From: Gammaproteobacteria bacterium
GTDB taxonomy: Bacteria; Pseudomonadota; Gammaproteobacteria; GCF-002020875
Assembly: GCA_018648825.1 (NCBI GenBank)
Contig: JABGQL010000096.1
Span: forward strand, 19,515-53,638
DNA length: 34,124 nt
Direction: 5' to 3'
The translations under genes were made by a program, and so were the position numbers. Positions within the stretch are counted from its first letter, which is position 1. Each line of letters starts with the position of its first letter. This document shows, piece after piece, positions 9,052 to 16,232 of the stretch. Below the pieces are notes generated by a model, which made no database searches, was not told the DNA's origin, and saw only the letters and a list, made by a program, of their open reading frames with translations.

Positions 9052-9918
9052 ATGTCTCTACTGGCCATCATTATCACCCTCGGCATTGAACGCTTCTATG
9101 CGGTGCTGGATGAGTACCGTAATCTGGGGTGGTTTGCCCGCTGGGGCAACTGGGTCGAAGAGCACCGCACCGTGGATAGCAAACGAGGCAGCTTCTTTAC
9201 GCTACTGTTAACCCTGCTTATCCCCGTGTTGCTCGCACAGCAGTTGGGAGAGTGGATGGGGGATGGCGGCTGGTTACCAGAGTTACTCTTCAGTGTGTTG
9301 GTGCTGATCATCTCTCTGGGGCCAAAAGATCTGCGTAGCCAGGTCGAATCTGTGCTGGAGAGCTGGAGTAAAGAGGATATTGAGGGGGGGATACTGCATG
9401 CCGAAGGGTTGCTTGAGGGGGAGATTCCACAGCAACCACACGGAGTTGTGCGTAAATTGACCGAGGCAGTATTAACCGAGGCCAACCCCCGCATCTTTGC
9501 GGTGCTCTTCTGGTTTATTCTGCTGGGGCCTGCTGCTGCACTGATGGTACGTCTAAGCTTGATCTTGGCGGAGTTACAACAGGGAGAGGAGGGGGAGGCT
9601 GCACCACACTGGTTAACCCAATTTAACCACTTCTTGGGTTGGCCTTCGGCGCATCTTGTTGCACTCAGCTATGCGTTGGTGGGGGACTTCTCCAAAGCCT
9701 TTAAGCAGATGATGAAACAGGCGGGAGACTGGAAACATAACCATGCGGTAATGCGTCATGCGGGGACTGGGGCGATACAGCTTGAGCCTGTAGACGAGGA
9801 GGAGTCACTGATTGAGACGGACCTGCAAGAGGTGTGGGATGCGCTGGAGATGGTGCGTCGTGCAGAGATGGCCTGGATGGTACTGTTGGCATTGATGGTG
9901 ATCAGTGACCTGTTCTAA
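9052..9918 (+). CDS. ampE: AmpE-like inner-membrane protein
   Basis: A 288-residue polytopic membrane protein of the AmpE family (distantly related to CobD/CbiB). It starts with MSLLAIIITLGIERF and has the family features: an early membrane helix, a PRIFAVLFWFILLGPAAALMVR-like helix in the middle (around residues 146-167) and a C-terminal membrane segment after residues with RRAEMAW. The biochemical role of AmpE is poorly defined; it was linked to beta-lactamase signalling as partner of AmpD. ampD is immediately upstream, and a phosphatase gene follows within 15 bases. Confidence 0.88.
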   Translation: MSLLAIIITLGIERFYAVLDEYRNLGWFARWGNWVEEHRTVDSKRGSFFTLLLTLLIPVLLAQQLGEWMGDGGWLPELLFSVLVLIISLGPKDLRSQVESVLESWSKEDIEGGILHAEGLLEGEIPQQPHGVVRKLTEAVLTEANPRIFAVLFWFILLGPAAALMVRLSLILAELQQGEEGEAAPHWLTQFNHFLGWPSAHLVALSYALVGDFSKAFKQMMKQAGDWKHNHAVMRHAGTGAIQLEPVDEEESLIETDLQEVWDALEMVRRAEMAWMVLLALMVISDLF

Positions 9919-9933
9919 AGGACTCTCTAAATA

Positions 9934-10548
9934 ATGAGTGAGATAGCCACCACCACTATAGATCTATTACGCCATGGCGAGCCTGAGGGGGGGCGGCGTT
10001 ATCGTGGGCAGATCGATGATCCACTGAGTGATAAAGGGTGGGGGCAGATGCGTGATGCAGTGGGAGAGCACTGCCCTTGGGATCGTATTCTCAGCTCCTC
10101 TCTCAGTCGCTGTAGTGCCTTTGCCCAAGAGTTGGCAGCGCGTCACCAACTGCCGCTAGAGCTGAGTGATGCCTTTACTGAGATTGGCTTTGGTGTATGG
10201 GAGGGGAAAACTGCGCAGGAGCTTATAGAGCAAGACCCGCAACGCCTCTACCGCTTTTGGGATGATCCGCTCAACAACACCCCGCCAGAGGCAGAGGCGC
10301 TGAGCGACTTTCATCAGCGTATTACGGGCCAGTGGGAGCAGACTCTTAAGCAATACACAGGGTCACACCTACTGATCGTGGGACATGCAGGAATGATGCG
10401 GATGATTCTGAGCCATATACTGGGGATGCCGATGGATAAGATGTTTCGGCTACAGATCCCGAATGCGGGTATCAGTCGTATTCAGGTTGACCATTTTGAA
10501 GGCGGGAGTCTGCCAAGGCTGCTGTTTCATGCTGGGGTGTTGTCGTAA
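9934..10548 (+). CDS. Histidine phosphatase family protein, CobC-like (alpha-ribazole phosphatase?)
   Basis: A 204-residue histidine-acid phosphatase/phosphoglycerate-mutase fold protein. The catalytic RHGE is at residues 13-16 (phospho-acceptor His14), followed by the YRGQIDDPLSDKG pattern typical of CobC-like alpha-ribazole-5'-phosphate phosphatases. The second catalytic His is in VGHAGMMR (His151). The GVWEGKTAQEL block is also family-typical. CobC acts late in cobalamin assembly, but no other cob gene is in the window, so the true substrate is uncertain. It lies directly after ampE. Confidence 0.85.
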   Translation: MSEIATTTIDLLRHGEPEGGRRYRGQIDDPLSDKGWGQMRDAVGEHCPWDRILSSSLSRCSAFAQELAARHQLPLELSDAFTEIGFGVWEGKTAQELIEQDPQRLYRFWDDPLNNTPPEAEALSDFHQRITGQWEQTLKQYTGSHLLIVGHAGMMRMILSHILGMPMDKMFRLQIPNAGISRIQVDHFEGGSLPRLLFHAGVLS

Positions 10549-10620
10549 GCAGCTGTAGCACCAGAGAGAGATCAATGCTATGGTCAAAAGCATCAGTCGA
10601 GTTTAGTTAGCGAGGTCATC

Positions 10621-11820
10621 ATGAGAGTTGTTTTGGGGATGATTGAGGTCCGTAAACCCATCAATTTTGATATCTACAGTGAGCACGGTGACCGCCTACT
10701 CTCTAAAGGTATTATTCTATATGATCAGAGCAAAGTGGATAAGGTTCTGAATCTAAAGTGCTATACGACACAGTATGGTGAGGAGTACCAAGAGTATATT
10801 GAGAACCACCCGGCAAGCTCTCCAGCGATCTATATCGAAAAGCTGATTGTACGGTTGGAGGTCGCCTATACCAACTTCATTACCAATGGCTACAATCTGG
10901 TCGGTGAAGTGGTGGATATCTCCAAAGAGCTTGTTGAATCATTAGACTGCAATCCAGATATGCTTATCGGCATGATTCACTTACGTTCTAACCTGAATCA
11001 TGCCATTTTTCGTACCTTCCAGAATAGTGTGCTTGCAGTCCTTACCGCAAAGAAACTGAAGTGGGGTGGAAACATGCTAGAGTCGATAGCCTGTGCAAGC
11101 CTGACCCAGAATTTAGGGATGTACCTGCTGCAGCTGGACCTAGAGAAACATGAGGGGGAGTTGAATAGCTTCCAACGCGCACAGATTCGCCAGCACCCAA
11201 AGCAGAGCAGCAAGATGTTGATGACACTTGGTGTGCAAGATCGCAGCTGGATTCAGACCGTTGCCTATCATCATGAGAGAATGGATGGCAGTGGATATCC
11301 CTACGCCCACTTTGGGAAAGATATTCCTCACGAATCAAGGCTGCTAGCCGTTGTCGATCGCTATGGTTCGATGATTACGCCGCGGGAGTATCGGGACCCT
11401 GGTTGTGTGAAAGAGATCATGCGCTACTTTTTGAGTAAGACACAGAGCAAATATGATCGTCACTTAAGCCAAGCCATGATCTCCGCAATTGGTCTTTTCC
11501 CTCCGGGAATTACAGTTCTGCTGGAGTCTGGGGAGATCGCAATTGTAACCAAGCGCACCAGTGATCGGCTGTATCCTGAGGTTCATGCCGTGTGGGGTGT
11601 GGATAAAAAACCGTATACACGGCCCGTACTGCGCACAACCAGTGATCCTAAATATCATATTGTTTCAGTCACGGAGCATAAAGATGTCGCTCGATTGAAT
11701 GTCGACCTGCTATGGGGAGATGCCAATAATGATCGAAGTGAGCAGCCACTCTTCAGAGGTGAGGTTGTGCAGGTGGCTGCTGCACAAGATAAGGGAGAAG
11801 ATGAGATTACGCTCTTCTAA
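10621..11820 (+). CDS. HD-GYP-type protein with degenerate metal site
   Basis: A 399-residue protein recognisable by HHERMDGSGYP at residues 217-227, the GYP signature of c-di-GMP phosphodiesterases, plus QHP (191-193), a VVDRYGSM block (Asp246) and the usual C-terminal FPPG...LLESGEIAIV segment. Two metal-binding elements are altered: the first helix has Gln134 where a His is expected, and the HD pair is replaced by TQN in LTQNLGM (161-167). It is therefore probably not an active phosphodiesterase and may be a c-di-GMP sensor or scaffold. An AGCGAGG site precedes the ATG. It is flanked by unrelated genes. Confidence 0.85.
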   Translation: MRVVLGMIEVRKPINFDIYSEHGDRLLSKGIILYDQSKVDKVLNLKCYTTQYGEEYQEYIENHPASSPAIYIEKLIVRLEVAYTNFITNGYNLVGEVVDISKELVESLDCNPDMLIGMIHLRSNLNHAIFRTFQNSVLAVLTAKKLKWGGNMLESIACASLTQNLGMYLLQLDLEKHEGELNSFQRAQIRQHPKQSSKMLMTLGVQDRSWIQTVAYHHERMDGSGYPYAHFGKDIPHESRLLAVVDRYGSMITPREYRDPGCVKEIMRYFLSKTQSKYDRHLSQAMISAIGLFPPGITVLLESGEIAIVTKRTSDRLYPEVHAVWGVDKKPYTRPVLRTTSDPKYHIVSVTEHKDVARLNVDLLWGDANNDRSEQPLFRGEVVQVAAAQDKGEDEITLF

Positions 11821-11917
11821 GCTGCTCCTTTCAAGCTAAGGGGTTGAGCCTAAAACAGTGTAAGATATCGCCCACTAAAGAGTGATAACTGATCATCAGG
11901 AATAAAAAAGGTAATCT

Positions 11918-12703
11918 ATGGGCTGGGCAGGAAAGTTGTTAGGTGGGGCATTTGGGTTTCTATTAGGCGGGCCACTGGGTGCGTTGATGGGGGCCGCTTT
12001 TGGACACAACTTTGATAGAGGAATGGAGCGGGTCGCCTCCTCCATAGGGTGGGAGCCGGGCAACCAGCAGAGGGTTCAAACCGCCTTCTTTACCGCCACC
12101 TTCTCAGTGATGGGGCATGTCGCCAAGGCCGATGGGCATGTAACCGCAGAAGAGATCCGCATGGCGCGGGCGGTGATGGATCACCTGCAACTCAACGCCA
12201 GCCTACGCAAAGCGGCAGAAAAGCTTTTCAATGAAGGAAAAAATCCAGAATTCCCACTGGATGACCTGCTCAAACAGTTTCGTAAAGAGGTGGGTCGTCG
12301 TACCACCCTGACCCAGATGTTTATGGAGATTCAGCTGCAAGCGGCCTATGCCGATGGCACGCTGCACCCTGCAGAGCATAAAATCCTGCAACATATTGCC
12401 AATGAGCTGGGGATTACTCCCGCCCTCTATGAACAGCTGGAGTCGATGGTCAAGGCCTCCGCAGGTCAGCGCCCCGGCAGCCACTCACAGCGCCCCACTC
12501 TGGAGAGCGCCTATGAGACTCTGGGTATTCAATCCAGCGCCACCGATGCAGAGGTCAAGCGCGCCTATCGTCGTCTGACAAGCCAGCACCATCCCGATAA
12601 ACTGGTGGCAAAAGGGCTGCCGGAGGAGATGATGAAGATCGCCACGGAGAAGACCCACCAAATCCGCTCTGCCTATGAGGCGATTCAAGAGGCCAGGAAG
12701 TGA
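11918..12703 (+). CDS. djlA: DjlA-type DnaJ co-chaperone
   Basis: A 261-residue co-chaperone for DnaK. It has an N-terminal Gly/Ala-rich hydrophobic segment (GAFGFLLGGPLGALMGAAFG, residues 10-29), a possible membrane anchor as in E. coli DjlA; then a TerB-like acidic helical domain (FSVMGHVAKADGHV and AYADGTLHPAE, each with a divalent-metal-like Asp cluster); and a C-terminal J domain with HPD at 225-227 and the KLVAKGLPEEM segment typical of DjlA. Length and order match the family. It probably assists envelope stress sensing. It is the last gene before the defence island. Confidence 0.94.
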   Translation: MGWAGKLLGGAFGFLLGGPLGALMGAAFGHNFDRGMERVASSIGWEPGNQQRVQTAFFTATFSVMGHVAKADGHVTAEEIRMARAVMDHLQLNASLRKAAEKLFNEGKNPEFPLDDLLKQFRKEVGRRTTLTQMFMEIQLQAAYADGTLHPAEHKILQHIANELGITPALYEQLESMVKASAGQRPGSHSQRPTLESAYETLGIQSSATDAEVKRAYRRLTSQHHPDKLVAKGLPEEMMKIATEKTHQIRSAYEAIQEARK

Positions 12704-12750
12704 ATCATAAAAAGTGAATACGTGGGGATGGAGTTTTAAGGAGATGGTTT

Positions 12751-13938
12751 GTGCACATTGAATCGATTCAATTAGAAAACTTTAAAAGCTTCCGTAAGGC
12801 ACAGATGTTGGATATTCCAAAATTCTGCGTCATTGTGGGGGCCAATGGTAGCGGAAAGTCCACGCTATTTAGTGTGTTTGAGTTTCTTCGTGAAGCCTTA
12901 GATAGCAATGTACATACCGCCTTAGTCAAACTGGGTGGCAGTCGGGGATTTCAAGAGGTTCGTAGCCGGGGTGCGACGGGAAATATTGAGATTGAAATCA
13001 AATTCCGTGAAACGGAAAATGCGCCTTTGGTAACCTATTATCTTGAAGTGGGGGAGGCCAATGGTCGTCCTATCGTCGCGCGAGAAATTTTGAAGTACCG
13101 ACGAGGCAGTGGAGGCAAACCATGGCATTTCCTAGATTTTTCTAATGGAGAGGGTGAAGCGGTCACCAATGAAATTGAAAACGTGACCGATGTCTCCGAG
13201 CTGCAACGTGAAAGTCAAAAGTTAAAATCACCTGAGATTTTGGCGGTTAAAGGGCTGGCACAGTTTGAACGTTTCCCAGCTGTGGTGGCTTTAGGGAACC
13301 TGATTGAGAACTGGCATATTTCCGACTTCCATATCAGTCGTGCCAGACCAGAACAGGAGGCGGGCTATGCAGAACACCTATCAAGAGAGGGAGAGAATCT
13401 GTCCCTAGTTACAGAATATCTCCATACGCGCCACCCAGAATCTTTTCAGACGATTTTGCAAAAGTTAACGGAGCGAGTGCCGGGCATTACTTCGGTGAAT
13501 GCGAAGACGACTGAAGAGGGGCGAGTGCTATTACGCTTTCAGGATGGAGCCTTTGAAGACCCGTTCCTTGCGCGTTATGTTTCTGATGGAACCATTAAGA
13601 TGTTTGCTTATCTGGTGCTGTTATACGATACAGAGCCACACCCTCTGCTCTGTGTTGAGGAGCCAGAGAACCAACTCTACCCAGAGCTACTGTGGGAGCT
13701 TGCTGAAGAGTTTCGTTCCTATGCCGAAAGAGGAGGACAAGTTTTTGTCTCCAGCCATTCGCCAGACTTTCTCAATGCTGTACGGATCGATGAAGTGTAT
13801 TGGATGGTTAAGGAGCAGGGTTGCACAACGATCAAACGTGCCCTGGATGACAAACAAATTGCTGCCTTTATGGCTGAAGGAGATCAGATGGGTTATCTCT
13901 GGAAAGAGGGCTTTTTCCAGGGTGCAGGCCTCAGATAA
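12751..13938 (+). CDS. AAA (AAA_21/RecF-like) ATPase, defence-type
   Basis: A 395-residue SMC/RecF-like ATPase. It starts with the ABC-type IESIQLENFKSF strand, with Walker A GANGSGKST (residues 30-38), Walker B ending in the Glu pair at 303-304 (LLCVEEPENQLYPE) and the H-loop VSSHSPDFLN (His336). These features match AAA ATPases of OLD, PARIS AriA and related phage-defence pairs. The GTG start is supported by AAGGAG seven bases upstream. Its stop overlaps the start of the TOPRIM-like gene (TAATG), so the two are coupled. The ATPase likely senses a trigger and controls its partner. No nuclease domain is attached. Confidence 0.88.
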   Translation: MHIESIQLENFKSFRKAQMLDIPKFCVIVGANGSGKSTLFSVFEFLREALDSNVHTALVKLGGSRGFQEVRSRGATGNIEIEIKFRETENAPLVTYYLEVGEANGRPIVAREILKYRRGSGGKPWHFLDFSNGEGEAVTNEIENVTDVSELQRESQKLKSPEILAVKGLAQFERFPAVVALGNLIENWHISDFHISRARPEQEAGYAEHLSREGENLSLVTEYLHTRHPESFQTILQKLTERVPGITSVNAKTTEEGRVLLRFQDGAFEDPFLARYVSDGTIKMFAYLVLLYDTEPHPLLCVEEPENQLYPELLWELAEEFRSYAERGGQVFVSSHSPDFLNAVRIDEVYWMVKEQGCTTIKRALDDKQIAAFMAEGDQMGYLWKEGFFQGAGLR

Positions 13939-14495
13939 TGCAATTGGTCTTCTTTCTCGAAGAGCCTTCGGCAAAAGCGATGCTACAAGGAGTATTGCCT
14001 AAAATTTTACCAGCGGGTGTTCAGACTCAGTTTGTAGTGTTTGACGGTAAGCAAGATTTGGAAAAGCGTCTGCCTCTTCGTTTGAGAGCTTGGCAGCGAC
14101 CAGATGCGAAATTCATAGTCATGCGGGACCAAGATAGCGGTAACTGCAAAGAGATTAAAGCGGGATTGGTTCAGAAGTGTCTTAATGCTGGCAAAGAGGA
14201 ACACCTTGTTCGTATTGCTTGTCATGAGTTAGAGAGCTTTTATCTGGGAGATCTGGCTGCTGTGGCTGAGGCAATTGGCCCAAACAGTCTCGCAAGGCAG
14301 CAAAATAGAGCAAAATACCGGGACCCGGATCGATTAGCAAACCCGTCTCAGGAACTTAAAAAAATGGCCCCTTCGTACCAGAAAATGTCTGGGTCTCGGG
14401 CTATTGGTTTGGTAATGGATGTTGAGGGCAATCGCTCTTACAGCTTTAATATGTTGCTGAGTGGTGTAAAGAGGTTAGCGGGTGTAGAGCAATGA
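13938..14495 (+). CDS. DUF4276 family TOPRIM-like protein
   Basis: A 185-residue DUF4276-type protein paired with the upstream ATPase. TOPRIM-like elements are visible: an acidic pair after the first strand (FLEEPS, Glu8/Glu9), a DxD at VMRDQDSG (Asp64/Asp66) and a third acidic cluster in HELESFYLGD (Glu97/Glu99). That arrangement suits a metal-dependent nuclease, as in OLD-family and AriB effectors. Translation is coupled to the ATPase by a one-base overlap. Likely role: effector of a two-gene anti-phage system; the target (DNA or RNA, self or phage) is unknown. No other named family seems a better fit. Confidence 0.82.
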   Translation: MQLVFFLEEPSAKAMLQGVLPKILPAGVQTQFVVFDGKQDLEKRLPLRLRAWQRPDAKFIVMRDQDSGNCKEIKAGLVQKCLNAGKEEHLVRIACHELESFYLGDLAAVAEAIGPNSLARQQNRAKYRDPDRLANPSQELKKMAPSYQKMSGSRAIGLVMDVEGNRSYSFNMLLSGVKRLAGVEQ

Positions 14496-14574
14496 GCTTG
14501 AAATGTTGGTATGAGTTGAGTGAGCGCTAACTTCTTGCCGGATATGCTATGAGCATCAGACTATGGATTGATTC

Positions 14575-14604
14575 TTGCTGTATCAAGGTGGTATGATTTA
14601 AAAT
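14575..14604 (+). promoter_or_regulatory. Candidate promoter upstream of mod
   Basis: TTGCTG (14575-14580) and TAAAAT (14599-14604, 5 of 6 to -10) are separated by 18 bases in the gap between the DUF4276 gene and mod. The -35 match is poor. It would give a leader of about 85 bases containing the hairpin at 14635-14675. Confidence 0.3.
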
Positions 14605-14634
14605 AATTTGTATTACAGTATGTTACAAGATAAC

Positions 14635-14683
14635 ACCCCCCACGCATTCCGTTAGATCTGCGCACCTTGGGGGGTCACTTTTT
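14635..14683 (+). promoter_or_regulatory. C6/G6 hairpin in the mod leader (terminator or attenuator)
   Basis: ACCCCCCA (14635-14642) pairs perfectly with TGGGGGGT (14668-14675), and inside it CGCA pairs with TGCG (14659-14662). CACTTTTTC follows, i.e. five T. It ends about 20 bases before the mod GTG. It may terminate the upstream AAA-DUF4276 unit or attenuate mod-res expression. Confidence 0.55.
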
Positions 14684-14697
14684 CTGGGGATTGAACG

Positions 14698-16230
14698 GTG
14701 CCGATACTGGATTGGTTGAATAAAGAGGAGGCGGTAAAAGAGAGCGTCCGTGTCCCTTATCGTCTGCTTAAGTCGATAAAAAAGTATAGCTATGGTGATG
14801 CCAATAGCGAAAATATGCTGATTCAAGGGGATAACTTAGAGGCACTCAAGGCGTTGCTGCCACTCTATGCTGGGCAGGTGAAATGTATCTATATTGACCC
14901 CCCTTACAACACCAAATCTGCCTTTGAACACTACGATGACAATCTGGAACACAGTCAGTGGCTGACAATGATGTACCCTCGGCTGGAACTGTTGAGGGAG
15001 TTGTTGGCTGAGGATGGGAGTATTTGGGTTTCGATTGATGATTCTGAAGCGGCTTATCTTAAGGTAATGATGGATGAGATTTTTGGGAGAGACCGTTTTG
15101 TTGCATCAAATGTTTGGCAGAAAAGATATTCGAGAGAGAATAGGGAAGCGATAGGTGATGTTCATGAGTATGTATACGTATATGCTATGAATAAAAAAGT
15201 GTTTAAGAAAAATCGTAATAAAGTTCCACTGAATGAAGAGCAGGGAAAGGTTTATCGCAACCCAAATGACGATCCTAAGGGGAGGTGGAGAACGATTCCT
15301 ATAACTGCTCAAGCAGGCCATGCAACACCAGACCAATTTTATGAAATTGTGAGTCCAAGTGGAAAAGTGCATAAGCCATCCAAAGGGAGGTGCTGGGGGT
15401 TTGCACAAGGAACTTTTGAAAGGCTTAGAAAAGAAGGGCGTATATATTTTGGGAAAGGAGGGAACTCTCAGCCAAACTTAATTAGGTATTTGTCTGAAGT
15501 TGAAGGCATGGTTCCATGGACTTGGTGGCCTAGTATTGAGGTCGGTCACACGGATGAGTCAAAGAAGGAAATATTGGCGCTGTTTCATGATCAAAGTGAG
15601 TTTGATACGCCGAAGCCCGAAAGGTTGATGGAAAGAATTTTTCATATTGCAACTAATCCAGATGATTTGATTTTGGATTCTTTCCTTGGTTCAGGAACTT
15701 CTGCAGCAGTAGCCCAAAAAATGAATCGCCGCTATATCGGTATCGAGATGGGTGAACATGCCACCACCCACTGTCAGCCCCGTCTAAAAAAGGTGGTTGA
15801 TGGAGAACAGGGGGGCATTTCTAAGGCAGTTGAGTGGCAAGGTGGTGGTGGTTTTAACTTTTATCGATTGGGTGAAACGGTATTTGATGAGGAAGGGCGG
15901 ATTAACCCCGCTGTCCGTTTTATAACCCTCGCCTCCCACCTCTGGTTTACCGAAACGGGCCACCCATTACGCTCTGATGGCAAACAGCCATTTTTAGGGC
16001 TTCATCAAGGGGTGGCTTATGCTCTGCTCTATAACGGCATCTTGGGAGATAAAAGCGCCAGTGGTGGAAATGTGCTGACCCGTTCTCTATTCAAGTTGTT
16101 GCGTGAGCAGGCGGGTGGTTTTGAGGGGCCTTGGGTGGTCTATGGGGAGTCGAGCCGCATTACCCTGCCCGGTCTCAAGCGTGAACAGGTCACCTTTAAA
16201 CAGACCCCCTACGATATCAAGGTACGTTAA
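14698..16230 (+). CDS. mod: Type III restriction-modification methyltransferase (Mod)
   Basis: Adenine-N6 DNA methyltransferase of the beta class: the catalytic DPPYN (residues 67-71) precedes the central target-recognition region, and the S-adenosylmethionine-binding FLGSG (329-333) follows. The GTG start gives the typical MPILDWLNKE...VPYRLL N-terminus of Type III Mod proteins; a weak GGGGA lies upstream. At 510 residues it is smaller than EcoP15I Mod. It recognises the site for both methylation and restriction. res follows after two bases. The central part (about 15060-15715) is noticeably more AT-rich and uses AGA and ATA codons more than its flanks, suggesting an exchanged recognition domain. 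Confidence 0.94.
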   Translation: MPILDWLNKEEAVKESVRVPYRLLKSIKKYSYGDANSENMLIQGDNLEALKALLPLYAGQVKCIYIDPPYNTKSAFEHYDDNLEHSQWLTMMYPRLELLRELLAEDGSIWVSIDDSEAAYLKVMMDEIFGRDRFVASNVWQKRYSRENREAIGDVHEYVYVYAMNKKVFKKNRNKVPLNEEQGKVYRNPNDDPKGRWRTIPITAQAGHATPDQFYEIVSPSGKVHKPSKGRCWGFAQGTFERLRKEGRIYFGKGGNSQPNLIRYLSEVEGMVPWTWWPSIEVGHTDESKKEILALFHDQSEFDTPKPERLMERIFHIATNPDDLILDSFLGSGTSAAVAQKMNRRYIGIEMGEHATTHCQPRLKKVVDGEQGGISKAVEWQGGGGFNFYRLGETVFDEEGRINPAVRFITLASHLWFTETGHPLRSDGKQPFLGLHQGVAYALLYNGILGDKSASGGNVLTRSLFKLLREQAGGFEGPWVVYGESSRITLPGLKREQVTFKQTPYDIKVR

Positions 16231-16232
16231 TA

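Noticed and set aside
14496-14697. tRNA, att site or integrase remnant at the AAA-DUF4276/mod junction
   Set aside because: No cloverleaf, direct repeat or recombinase fragment is visible; only a hairpin and a weak promoter-like sequence were found.
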